Source of the DNA: an uncultured Aquimarina sp.
GTDB taxonomy: Bacteria; Bacteroidota; Bacteroidia; Flavobacteriales; Flavobacteriaceae
Assembly: GCA_947496705.1 (NCBI GenBank)
Contig: CANMDW010000014.1
Span: 62,001 to 126,000, forward strand
Direction: 5' to 3'
Length of the DNA: 64,000 nucleotides
This document shows, piece after piece, positions 35,804 to 43,603 of this stretch. The first letter of the stretch is position 1. Every line of letters starts with the position of its first letter. A program made the translations under genes and the position numbers. The notes beneath the pieces are model-generated. The model was not told where the DNA came from and did not search any database. It saw only the letters and a list, made by a program, of their open reading frames with translations.

Positions 35804-36781
35804 ATGAGCGCAGTAGAACCTATTTTGCAAGAAAACAAAGACCGATTTGTAATTTTTCCTATTCAACACCATGATATTTGGGAATGGTATAAAAAGTCGG
35901 AGGCTAGTTTTTGGACAGCAGAAGAGATCGACCTGCATCAGGACATTACCGACTGGTCTACAAAACTCACCGACGATGAGCGCTATTTTATCAAACATAT
36001 TTTAGCGTTTTTTGCAGCTTCAGACGGGATTGTGAACGAAAATCTGGCAGAGAATTTTGTAAATGAAGTACAATATTCTGAAGCAAAGTTTTTCTATGGC
36101 TTTCAGATCATGATGGAAAATATTCACTCTGAAACCTACTCCCTGCTTATCGATACCTATGTGAAGGATGAGAAAGAAAAAGATTTGCTGTTTAATGCTA
36201 TCGAAAATTTTCCGGCAATCAAGAAAAAAGCAGATTGGGCATTAAAATGGATCGAATCAGATTCTTTTGCAGAACGTTTGATCGCTTTTGCCGCAGTAGA
36301 AGGAATTTTCTTTTCAGGAGCATTTTGTTCTATATTCTGGTTAAAGAAGCGTGGATTAATGCCGGGACTTACTTTTTCTAACGAATTAATTTCAAGAGAC
36401 GAAGGAGTACATTGTGATTTTGCAGTGCATTTACACAACAAGCATTTGGTCAATAAAGTGCCAAAAGAAAGAATTCGTGCGATTCTGGTAGATGCGCTTA
36501 CTATCGAAAGAGAGTTTATTACCGAATCACTTCCGGTAAGTTTGATTGGTATGAACTCAAAATTGATGACGCAATATCTGGAGTTTGTTACCGACAGATT
36601 GTTGATGGAGTTAGAATGTGAAAAAGAATACGGAACCGCAAATCCATTTGATTTTATGGATATGATCTCGCTACAGGGGAAAACAAATTTCTTCGAAAAA
36701 CGAGTTTCAGAATATCAAAAAGCAGGGGTGCTTAATAAAGATACCGAAGATAAAAAAATTAGTTTTGATGCCGATTTTTAA
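35804..36781 (+). CDS. nrdB: Ribonucleoside-diphosphate reductase, beta subunit (class I)
   Basis: The 325-residue protein carries the di-iron and radical site of class Ia NrdB. Asp43 is in EIDLHQD, Glu105 and His108 in MENIHSETY, and the radical Tyr112 in the same motif. Second-half ligands are in AAVEGIFFSGAFCSIFW and RDEGVHCDFAVHLH. It generates the tyrosyl radical needed by NrdA to reduce ribonucleoside diphosphates. The start used gives MSAVEPILQE, 26 bp after a purine-rich stretch. nrdA follows after a 371-bp gap full of palindromes, an unusual spacing for genes normally expressed together. Confidence 0.97.
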   Translation: MSAVEPILQENKDRFVIFPIQHHDIWEWYKKSEASFWTAEEIDLHQDITDWSTKLTDDERYFIKHILAFFAASDGIVNENLAENFVNEVQYSEAKFFYGFQIMMENIHSETYSLLIDTYVKDEKEKDLLFNAIENFPAIKKKADWALKWIESDSFAERLIAFAAVEGIFFSGAFCSIFWLKKRGLMPGLTFSNELISRDEGVHCDFAVHLHNKHLVNKVPKERIRAILVDALTIEREFITESLPVSLIGMNSKLMTQYLEFVTDRLLMELECEKEYGTANPFDFMDMISLQGKTNFFEKRVSEYQKAGVLNKDTEDKKISFDADF

Positions 36782-37152
36782 TCAAAAGAAAACTTTAGCG
36801 GGATATCGCTAATTTCTTAAGATTGTCATTCCGGTAAATCCCGATAGCTATCGGGACGGAATCCAAAATCTTGTCAAAATAATAACATATTCATTCTGAG
36901 CTAATCAAAAACATTTCTTCTGTTTCATTCAGATTAGCTCAGTTTGATACAGCTTTTTGTAAGGGGCTTTACAAACGGGAACAAAAAAAGGACGATAGTC
37001 AAACAGTATAATATGGTTACTTGTAGGATCACTCTGGTTTTAAAAAATACAGAGATTTCTTTGCAGTACCTTATTTTCAAAATAATAAATTAGTAATACG
37101 AATTAACATCAACTTCTTCCTTAAGAAGAAAATTTAAAAACCAAAAAAACGT
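36782..37152. repeat. nrdB-nrdA gap with two palindromic structures
   Basis: No gene is seen. The first structure spans about 36820-36873. It is an imperfect hairpin with arms aagatt/aatctt and attccgg/cggaat, centred on the perfect 16-bp palindrome cccgatagctatcggg (36840-36855), which recurs exactly at 61090-61105. The second pairs ctgagctaatc (36896-36906) with gattagctcag (36932-36942). The remainder should contain the nrdA leader. The structures may act as processing or termination signals between the subunits, or be inserted repeats. Confidence 0.6.
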
Positions 37153-39612
37153 ATGTATGTAGTAAAAAGAGATGGACGTAAAGAACCGATTATGTTCGAC
37201 AAGATTACCGCAAGGGTAAGAAAATTATGTTATGGATTGAATCCACTGGTTGATCCTGTAAAGGTAGCAATGCGGGTGATAGAAGGGCTATATGACGGGG
37301 TCACAACAAGTGAATTGGATAATCTGGCGGCAGAAATAGCAGCGACCATGACCATAACACACCCTGATTATGCAAAATTGGCAGCACGCATCTCTGTTTC
37401 TAATCTACATAAAAATACAAAGAAAACTTTTTCGGAAGTGATCACAGACCTATATGAGTATGTGAACCCCAGAACGAATAAAAAAGCACCCTTAATCTCT
37501 GACGAGGTGTATGACGTGATCGAGGCAAATAAAGAGAAGCTGGATTCCACTATTATCTACAATCGCGATTTTGGGTATGATTATTTTGGTTTTAAAACAT
37601 TAGAGCGTTCGTATTTACTAAAAATCAACGGTAAGATCGCCGAACGCCCACAACATATGTTGATGCGGGTTTCTATAGGAATCCATCTTAATGATCTGGA
37701 TGCAGCTATCGAGACCTATGAGTTGATGTCAAAGAAATACTTTACGCACGCTACACCAACACTATTTAATTCAGGAACGCCAAAGCCACAAATGTCGTCT
37801 TGCTTTTTGTTAACCATGAAAGATGATAGTATTGATGGAATTTATGATACATTGAAGCAAACGGCAAAGATTTCACAATCTGCCGGAGGTATAGGATTGT
37901 CTATTCATAATGTACGTGCTACAGGATCATATATTGCAGGAACCAATGGTACCTCTAATGGGATAGTACCAATGCTTAGAGTATACAACGATACTGCGCG
38001 TTATGTAGACCAGGGAGGAGGAAAGCGTAAAGGATCTTTTGCCATCTATGTAGAACCATGGCATGCCGATATTTTTGATTTCCTTGATCTTAAAAAGAAC
38101 CATGGTAAGGAAGAGATGCGTGCACGGGATTTATTCTATGCAATGTGGGTGCCAGATTTGTTTATGAAACGAGTACAGGACGATGCAGAATGGACCCTAA
38201 TGTGTCCTAATGAGTGCCCGGGATTATTTGATATACATAGTGATGAGTTTGAAGAAGCATATTTACGTTTCGAAGCCCAAGGAAAAGGACGCAGAACCAT
38301 AAAAGCACGTGAACTTTGGGAAAAGATCTTAGAATCTCAGATCGAAACCGGTACACCCTATATGCTATATAAAGATGCTGCAAACCGTAAATCCAATCAG
38401 CAAAATTTAGGGACCATTCGCTCATCGAATTTATGTACAGAGATCTTAGAATATACAAGCCCAGATGAAGTAGCAGTGTGTAACCTGGCATCTATAGCAT
38501 TGCCGATGTTTGTAAAGAACGGACAGTTTGATCACAAAGAGCTTTTCAGAATCACTAAGCGGGTCACCAAAAACCTGAACAGAGTGATCGATCGCAATTA
38601 CTATCCGGTAAAAGAAGCCGAGAATTCTAATATGCGTCATCGTCCGGTTGGATTAGGAGTACAAGGATTGGCAGATACCTTTATCCAGCTGCGTTTGCCA
38701 TTTACAAGCGACGAAGCAAAAAAATTAAACCAGGAGATATTTGAGACATTATACTTTGCTGCAGTAACCGCATCGATGGAAGAAGCCAAAGCCGATGGCC
38801 CGTATAAGAGCTATAAAGGATCCCCAATATCAAAAGGAGAGTTTCAATACAACTTATGGGGGATCAAAGATGAAGAATTAAGCGGCCGTTGGGATTGGGG
38901 TAAATTACGTAAACAAGTGCTTAAGAATGGAGTGCGTAACTCATTATTGGTAGCACCAATGCCTACAGCGTCTACCTCTCAGATCTTAGGAAACAATGAA
39001 GCCTTTGAGCCATACACCAGTAATATCTATACCAGACGCGTACTATCGGGAGAGTTTATTGTTGTAAATAAACACCTGTTAGAAGACCTGGTAAAATTAG
39101 GATTGTGGAATGATGAGTTGAAAGATGCTATCATGCGTGCCAACGGATCGATACAAAATATAGATATCATTCCTCAGGATCTTAAAGAGTTGTATAAAAC
39201 CGTTTGGGAAATGAGTATGAAAGATATTATCGATATGTCGCGTCACAGAGGATATTTTATCGATCAGTCGCAATCACTCAACCTGTTTATGGAAGGTGCT
39301 ACCATGGCCAAACTCACATCGATGCATTTCTATGCCTGGAAAAGCGGTTTGAAGACAGGAATGTACTACCTGAGAACAAAATCTGCCGTAGATGCCATTA
39401 AATTTACGCTTAAAAGCGAAAAGAAAGAAGCACCACAACCAGAAAAAGTAGCCGTAGCTGCAGCACAGGTGATGGAAACGCAAGCAGCCAAGGCAGTACC
39501 AAAACAAGAGCCGGTTGCTCCCGAAGGAACGCTTACTCCCGAAGAGCTTCGTGCCATTATTGCACAATCCAAAGAAGCCGAAGGAGATGATTGTTTAATG
39601 TGTGGGTCTTAA
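37153..39612 (+). CDS. nrdA: Ribonucleoside-diphosphate reductase, alpha subunit (class I)
   Basis: The 819-residue protein begins with an ATP-cone, YVVKRDGRKEPIMFDKITAR, at about 2-90, the dATP-sensing activity switch. The catalytic barrel follows, with the substrate Cys in MSSCFLLTMKDDSIDGIYDT, the SAGGIGLSIHNVRATGS loop, the NLCTEI motif, and PMPTASTSQILGNNEAFEP. The C-terminus DDCLMCGS carries the redox-relay Cys pair. A low-complexity Ala/Pro/Glu linker (about 765-800) precedes it, as in flavobacterial homologs. It reduces all four NDPs together with NrdB. Ten bases after its stop a 173-bp inverted-repeat element begins, then a terminator. Confidence 0.97.
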   Translation: MYVVKRDGRKEPIMFDKITARVRKLCYGLNPLVDPVKVAMRVIEGLYDGVTTSELDNLAAEIAATMTITHPDYAKLAARISVSNLHKNTKKTFSEVITDLYEYVNPRTNKKAPLISDEVYDVIEANKEKLDSTIIYNRDFGYDYFGFKTLERSYLLKINGKIAERPQHMLMRVSIGIHLNDLDAAIETYELMSKKYFTHATPTLFNSGTPKPQMSSCFLLTMKDDSIDGIYDTLKQTAKISQSAGGIGLSIHNVRATGSYIAGTNGTSNGIVPMLRVYNDTARYVDQGGGKRKGSFAIYVEPWHADIFDFLDLKKNHGKEEMRARDLFYAMWVPDLFMKRVQDDAEWTLMCPNECPGLFDIHSDEFEEAYLRFEAQGKGRRTIKARELWEKILESQIETGTPYMLYKDAANRKSNQQNLGTIRSSNLCTEILEYTSPDEVAVCNLASIALPMFVKNGQFDHKELFRITKRVTKNLNRVIDRNYYPVKEAENSNMRHRPVGLGVQGLADTFIQLRLPFTSDEAKKLNQEIFETLYFAAVTASMEEAKADGPYKSYKGSPISKGEFQYNLWGIKDEELSGRWDWGKLRKQVLKNGVRNSLLVAPMPTASTSQILGNNEAFEPYTSNIYTRRVLSGEFIVVNKHLLEDLVKLGLWNDELKDAIMRANGSIQNIDIIPQDLKELYKTVWEMSMKDIIDMSRHRGYFIDQSQSLNLFMEGATMAKLTSMHFYAWKSGLKTGMYYLRTKSAVDAIKFTLKSEKKEAPQPEKVAVAAAQVMETQAAKAVPKQEPVAPEGTLTPEELRAIIAQSKEAEGDDCLMCGS

Positions 39613-39622
39613 GACCTGGGTT

Positions 39623-39795
39623 TATATAGTGTCTGGTCGGAAATATATCGCTATTAAATTTGTTTCTTTTTGCGCTATTTTTATTTGTTTTTTATCGCCT
39701 GATGCTAAGGCATCTGCGTCAAAAAAGAAAATTAAAATCCCATCAAAAATAATTCAAATTATAAAAACCGCCTATTTCCGACCAGACACTATATA
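39623..39795. mobile_element. Inverted-repeat element with perfect 23-bp arms after nrdA
   Basis: The left arm 39623-39645 begins tatatagtgtctggtcgg and the right arm 39773-39795 is its exact complement. The 127-bp interior is AT-rich and has no credible gene; the open frame spanning it is a by-product. No target duplication is evident. It differs in sequence from the other elements of the window, so it is a separate family. As RNA it could also fold into a long hairpin and act on the nrdA 3' end. Confidence 0.7.
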
Positions 39796-39799
39796 GGGC

Positions 39800-39834
39800 A
39801 AAAGGGGAGTATTCGAAAGATGCTTCCCTTTTTT
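39800..39834 (+). terminator. Intrinsic terminator downstream of nrdA
   Basis: The arms aaaaggggag (39800-39809) and cttccctttt (39823-39832) form a near-perfect stem followed by T residues. It lies right after the inverted-repeat element and 13 bp before dinD, so dinD probably has its own promoter or is expressed by read-through. Confidence 0.6.
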
Positions 39835-39847
39835 AAACTAAGAAATT

Positions 39848-40687
39848 ATGAAATCCGAAATAATAAAATCATTAACTAATAATTTTGAAGATCATTCACA
39901 TGCTACAGAGAACGATATTGAGTTTTGGTTTGCAAGAGATCTTCAACAATTATTGGGGTATGCTGAATGGAGAAATTTTAATAAGGTAATAGTTAAAGCA
40001 AAAACTTCATGTGAAGTTTCAGGGAATGATATTTCTGACCATTTTGTTGAGGTCAACAAAATGGTTAAAATCGGATCTAGAAGCGAGAGAGAGATAGAGG
40101 ATATAATGCTAACAAGATATGCATGTTACTTAATTGCTCAGAATGGTGACCCAAAAAAAGAACAGATTTCGTTTGCACAGAATTATTTTGCAATTCAAGC
40201 ACGCAAGTATGAATTAATAGAGAGGCGTATAAAAGATTGGGAAAGGTTACAGGCACGTCAAAAACTAACACGTTCTGAAAAAGAATTGTCTGAGTTGATT
40301 TATGAAAAAACAGGTAATGATAAAAATTTTGGACTAATAAGAAGTAAAGGAGATAGGGCTTTATTCAATAAAACCACTCAGCAAATGAAAAGTAAATTAG
40401 GTGTTCCTAAGAATAGAGCCTTAGCAGATTTTCTTCCAACAATAACTATAAAAGCGAAGGATTTTGCTACAGAAATTACTGTTTTTAATACCAAAGAAAA
40501 ATCTTTGGATTCTGAAAGAAGCATATCTGCAGAACATATAACGAATAATAGAGGTGTAAGAGGGTTGTTACTAAAAAGAGGAATAAAGCCTGAGGAGTTA
40601 CCACCAGAAGAAGATGTAAAGAAATTGGAGAGAAGAGTTTCTTCAGAATCTAAAAAGTTGGGAAAAAATCCTGATAAATTAAGATAG
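39848..40687 (+). CDS. dinD: DNA-damage-inducible protein D (DinD)
   Basis: The 279-residue protein matches DinD. It opens with a BRO-N-like domain (IEFWFARDLQQLLGYAEWRNF at about 24-45), continues with KMVKIGSRSEREIEDIMLTRYACYLIAQNGDPKK and the IQARKYELIERR segment, and ends with EHITNNRGVRGLLLKRGIKPEELPPEEDVKK. In E. coli DinD is SOS-induced and modulates RecA filaments. Such genes are patchily distributed and often carried by mobile DNA. It sits between nrdA and dgt, next to an inverted-repeat element, so recent insertion into a deoxynucleotide gene cluster is plausible. No LexA box was identified. Confidence 0.92.
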   Translation: MKSEIIKSLTNNFEDHSHATENDIEFWFARDLQQLLGYAEWRNFNKVIVKAKTSCEVSGNDISDHFVEVNKMVKIGSRSEREIEDIMLTRYACYLIAQNGDPKKEQISFAQNYFAIQARKYELIERRIKDWERLQARQKLTRSEKELSELIYEKTGNDKNFGLIRSKGDRALFNKTTQQMKSKLGVPKNRALADFLPTITIKAKDFATEITVFNTKEKSLDSERSISAEHITNNRGVRGLLLKRGIKPEELPPEEDVKKLERRVSSESKKLGKNPDKLR

Positions 40688-40707
40688 CCAAACTTTACCT
40701 TGTAATT

Positions 40708-42054
40708 ATGATGAATTGGGAACAACTCCTGTCCTTAAAACGACAAGGCGATACACATAAAAGATTACGAAAAGAACAAGACGAAACCCGCTTGGGGTTT
40801 GAGGTAGATTATGATCGTATTATCTTCTCCTCAGCCTTTAGAAGTTTACAGGATAAAACACAGGTTATCCCGTTATCCAAAACCAGTTTTGTGCATACCC
40901 GCTTAACCCATAGCCTCGAGGTATCGGTGGTGGGGCGCTCTCTGGGCAGGGTAGTAGGGAAGAAGATCTTAGAAAAGCATCCGCATCTTGCTGCTGTGCA
41001 TGGCTATCAGTTTAATGACTTTGGGGCGATAGTCGCAGCAGCGGCATTGGCACACGATATCGGCAATCCACCCTTTGGACATTCGGGCGAAAAAGCCATT
41101 GGAGAGTATTTTAAAACCGGAAATGGAAAAAAATACAAAGATCGCCTTACCCCAAAACAATACCAGGATCTGATCGATTTTGAAGGCAATGCGAACGGCT
41201 TCAAAATTCTTACCGAATCCAGGGAAGGGATCGAAGGAGGCCTTCGGTTATCCTATGCTACATTAGGAGCGTTTATGAAATATCCCAAAGAATCGCTACC
41301 CAAAAAACCAACCGCTCATATTGCACACAAAAAATTCGGGTATTTTCAAAATGAAACCGCATTTTTTCATGAAGTTGCCCAGGAAGTAGGGTTACTACGA
41401 CATACCATAGGTAACGAAGTTACCTATAGCCGACACCCACTTACGTTTCTGGTCGAAGCAGCTGATGACATTTGCTATACCATTATAGATTTTGAAGACG
41501 GCATCAATTTAGGCCTGATCGAAGAAGAATATGCACTCGAGTATTTAATTAAACTCGTAAAAGATACCATCAATACGTCAAAATATAACCAACTGGCAAC
41601 CACAGCAGATCGCTTGAGTTACCTAAGAGCATTAGCTATCAATACCCTCATACAGGAAGCCGCTACTATTTTTCTGGAAAACGAAGAGAAGATCTTTGCG
41701 GGAACATTCGATTCGGCACTCATCGATAAAAGTAACTATGAAGCCCAAATAACCGATATCATTAAGATAAGTATCGCTAAAATCTATCAAAGCCAGGAGG
41801 TCACCGAAAAAGAAATTGCCGGTTACGAGATTTTGGCCACCTTATTAGATTGCTACTGCCAGGCTGCCGAAAACTATCATGAAACGGCACCTTCCAATTA
41901 TGACAAATTGATTTTAAGAGCAGAAGGAGCTCACTTCAATTATAAAAATGAAGATCCGTATACCCGTTTGATTGGTATTTGTAAGTATGTTGCAGGCCTG
42001 ACCGATGGCAATGCACTGCTCAAATTTCAGAAGATACGCGGATTGCAAGTATAA
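40708..42054 (+). CDS. dgt: Deoxyguanosinetriphosphate triphosphohydrolase (dGTPase)
   Basis: The 448-residue protein is an HD-domain dNTP triphosphohydrolase. The first metal-binding His is in HTRLTHSLEVS, the HD pair in ALAHDIGNPPFGHSGEKAI, and the family segment RHPLTFLVEAADDICYTIIDFEDG follows. It splits dGTP (or dNTPs) into the nucleoside and triphosphate. In E. coli this affects dNTP pools and dGTPases can act against phage. The first two codons are both ATG, so 40711 is an equal start candidate. It follows dinD by 20 bp in the same direction. The last 115 bp are duplicated downstream at 42857-42971. Confidence 0.95.
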   Translation: MMNWEQLLSLKRQGDTHKRLRKEQDETRLGFEVDYDRIIFSSAFRSLQDKTQVIPLSKTSFVHTRLTHSLEVSVVGRSLGRVVGKKILEKHPHLAAVHGYQFNDFGAIVAAAALAHDIGNPPFGHSGEKAIGEYFKTGNGKKYKDRLTPKQYQDLIDFEGNANGFKILTESREGIEGGLRLSYATLGAFMKYPKESLPKKPTAHIAHKKFGYFQNETAFFHEVAQEVGLLRHTIGNEVTYSRHPLTFLVEAADDICYTIIDFEDGINLGLIEEEYALEYLIKLVKDTINTSKYNQLATTADRLSYLRALAINTLIQEAATIFLENEEKIFAGTFDSALIDKSNYEAQITDIIKISIAKIYQSQEVTEKEIAGYEILATLLDCYCQAAENYHETAPSNYDKLILRAEGAHFNYKNEDPYTRLIGICKYVAGLTDGNALLKFQKIRGLQV

Positions 42055-42056
42055 AA

Positions 42057-42089
42057 AAACCATTAAGATTGGAGTATCTTAATGGTTTT
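42057..42089. terminator. Bidirectional terminator between dgt and lipoprotein gene
   Basis: The 13-bp stem aaaccattaagat/atcttaatggttt has a 6-base loop and A and T runs on both sides, so it can end dgt on the plus strand and the lipoprotein gene on the minus strand. Confidence 0.8.
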
Positions 42090-42108
42090 AAATTAGTACT
42101 CCTTCCCT

Positions 42109-42564
42109 TTAGATTCTTGTATAAGTAGATCTTTCTGTAAAGTTACCTTCGGTATAATTCAGAACCAATGTATCTCCTGTGAGTTCAAACTCAAATTCCA
42201 GCAAAAAAGCAGGCTCCCCATCAACAGCATCATAATTAAGAGTGAGTATGTTATCAGAAATCGTCCAGGATCCGGGAATACCATCATCATCACATCGAGT
42301 ATCATTACCAAGGTTTACAGTTACAAAATCATTTTCTATGTAGCGATTATCAGATTGAAATACATATCCCGACTCGGCTTCGCATCCCGGGATTAATGCT
42401 ATCGTTTCTCCATCTTCAATTCTTTCCGTTATTTTCCAGGTACCGACAAGCCCGGAAGTTTCATTTTCATTATTGTTTCCTCCATCATCATCACTATTAC
42501 ACGAAATAAAAAAAAGAGAAAGGAGCACTGCAGTGACAAAAGTATTTTTAAATGATTTTTCCAT
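42109..42564 (-). CDS. Lipocalin-like lipoprotein 1
   Basis: The 151-residue protein has a lipoprotein signal ending LFFISC (Cys22) followed by NSDDDGG, a likely surface-export signal. The rest is one beta-rich domain starting LVGTWKITERIEDGE, with a single CEAESGYVFQSDNRY and an RCDDDGIPGSWTISDN segment, the layout of lipocalin-like small lipoproteins of Bacteroidota. Two Cys (about 78 and 104) may pair. The gene is convergent with dgt. A second lipoprotein of the same length and layout (43029-43484) lies 464 bp upstream. Ligand unknown. Confidence 0.75.
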   Translation of the reverse strand: MEKSFKNTFVTAVLLSLFFISCNSDDDGGNNNENETSGLVGTWKITERIEDGETIALIPGCEAESGYVFQSDNRYIENDFVTVNLGNDTRCDDDGIPGSWTISDNILTLNYDAVDGEPAFLLEFEFELTGDTLVLNYTEGNFTERSTYTRI

Positions 42565-42856
42565 GGTTATTTCTTAATTTATGATTTTTAAATTTTTCGT
42601 AAGGTTGACCTTTATCAACAAAATGATTTGATTTTAACACAGTAACAAAGCATATTAGACGAATACCTGACATGCTGTTATGCAATAAAATCTATTATAT
42701 GTGTATATATTATCGATAATCTTACCCATGTCTATGAGTTTTTGATATCCTTTGAATAAAGTAGTGTACTGGAATTCAGGATGAGCCAAACAACAAGAAA
42801 GCATACCAAAAATAGGTATGAATAAAATTATCTGTCCGATCTGTAGGGAGGGTTTG

Positions 42857-42972
42857 ATTATAAAAATGAAGATTTATGTACCCGTTTGATTGGTATTTGT
42901 AAGTATGTTGCAGGCCTGACCGATGGCAATGCACTGCTCAAATTTCAGAAGATACGCGGATTGCAGGTATAA
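42857..42972 (+). pseudogene. Duplicated 3' end of dgt, with stop codon
   Basis: Bases 42857-42971 match 41939-42053 in the last 38 codons of dgt with five substitutions, and the TAA is kept (42970-42972). The similarity extends a few bases beyond the stop (taaaaaaac) and then changes to a different terminator hairpin. The fragment has no start and is not a gene. It points at the second lipoprotein gene just as the true dgt end points at the first, so the pair of 115-bp direct repeats brackets lipoprotein gene 1. Confidence 0.9.
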
Positions 42973-42974
42973 AA

Positions 42975-43000
42975 AAACTATCTGAATTTTCAGATAGTTT
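42975..43000. terminator. Bidirectional terminator after the dgt fragment
   Basis: The stem aaactatctga/tcagatagttt with a short loop, preceded by A and followed by T-rich DNA, ends lipoprotein gene 2 on the minus strand. It differs in sequence from the terminator behind the intact dgt. Confidence 0.75.
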
Positions 43001-43028
43001 AGATATTTTATGAGGTTTTTAAATTTAA

Positions 43029-43484
43029 TTATAGCTTTGTATACGTTTCTGTGTATACATATACTTCACCATTTTCTTCTTCAGTATATTCCGTCGTAAG
43101 TGTAGTGCTGTTAAGCAATACAATAGTTAAAGTTTCTATTTCTGTAACAGCATCACCATAGGTAAATGTAAGTTGATCTCCCGATAAAGACCAACTAAAT
43201 TCGTCTGTATTAGGGCCTTCACAAATAATAGTTGTTTGACCATCTGCTATAGTTACATTGGAGTTATAAAAAGTATTGACAAGGCTGCCACCTGCTTTAA
43301 ATTCATATACATCTTGTAAATCACACTCATCAAGTGTTTCGGGTGTTCCATTTTCACTAGCAGCAGTAAATTTCCATTCACCGATGAGGTTTGCTTCAGA
43401 TATTCCTGAAGGTGCATCGTCATCACTACTACAAGAAGCGAGTATCGCTGCGATAAGCAGAACAAATAGGCTTAATTTTTTCAT
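43029..43484 (-). CDS. Lipocalin-like lipoprotein 2
   Basis: The 151-residue protein has a lipoprotein signal ending AAILASC (Cys18) followed by SSDDDAP. The domain begins LIGEWKFTAASENGT, has CDLQDVYEFKAGGSL and FSWSLSGDQLTFTYGD, and ends VYVYTETYTKL. The order of features, the two inner Cys and the total length match lipoprotein 1, but identity is low, so they are distant paralogs. It lies between the dgt fragment and dxs. It is probably surface-exposed; function unknown. Confidence 0.75.
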   Translation of the reverse strand: MKKLSLFVLLIAAILASCSSDDDAPSGISEANLIGEWKFTAASENGTPETLDECDLQDVYEFKAGGSLVNTFYNSNVTIADGQTTIICEGPNTDEFSWSLSGDQLTFTYGDAVTEIETLTIVLLNSTTLTTEYTEEENGEVYVYTETYTKL

Positions 43485-43603
43485 AATAATAAATTCGTAA
43501 AGGGGTTAAAATATCTTCGAAATAACTAATTTTACGATAAAAAACCAAAGAGTAAATCAATTAATATTTTTAAAACAAGAATTTTCCTTCAAATTTACAT
43601 GTA

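Noticed and set aside
39602..39796. Forward open frame of 64 codons after nrdA
   Set aside because: It covers the inverted-repeat element arm to arm and is best explained as a by-product of that element.
42857..42972. Second dgt gene
   Set aside because: Only the last 38 codons are present, without start or catalytic domain, so it is a duplicated fragment.
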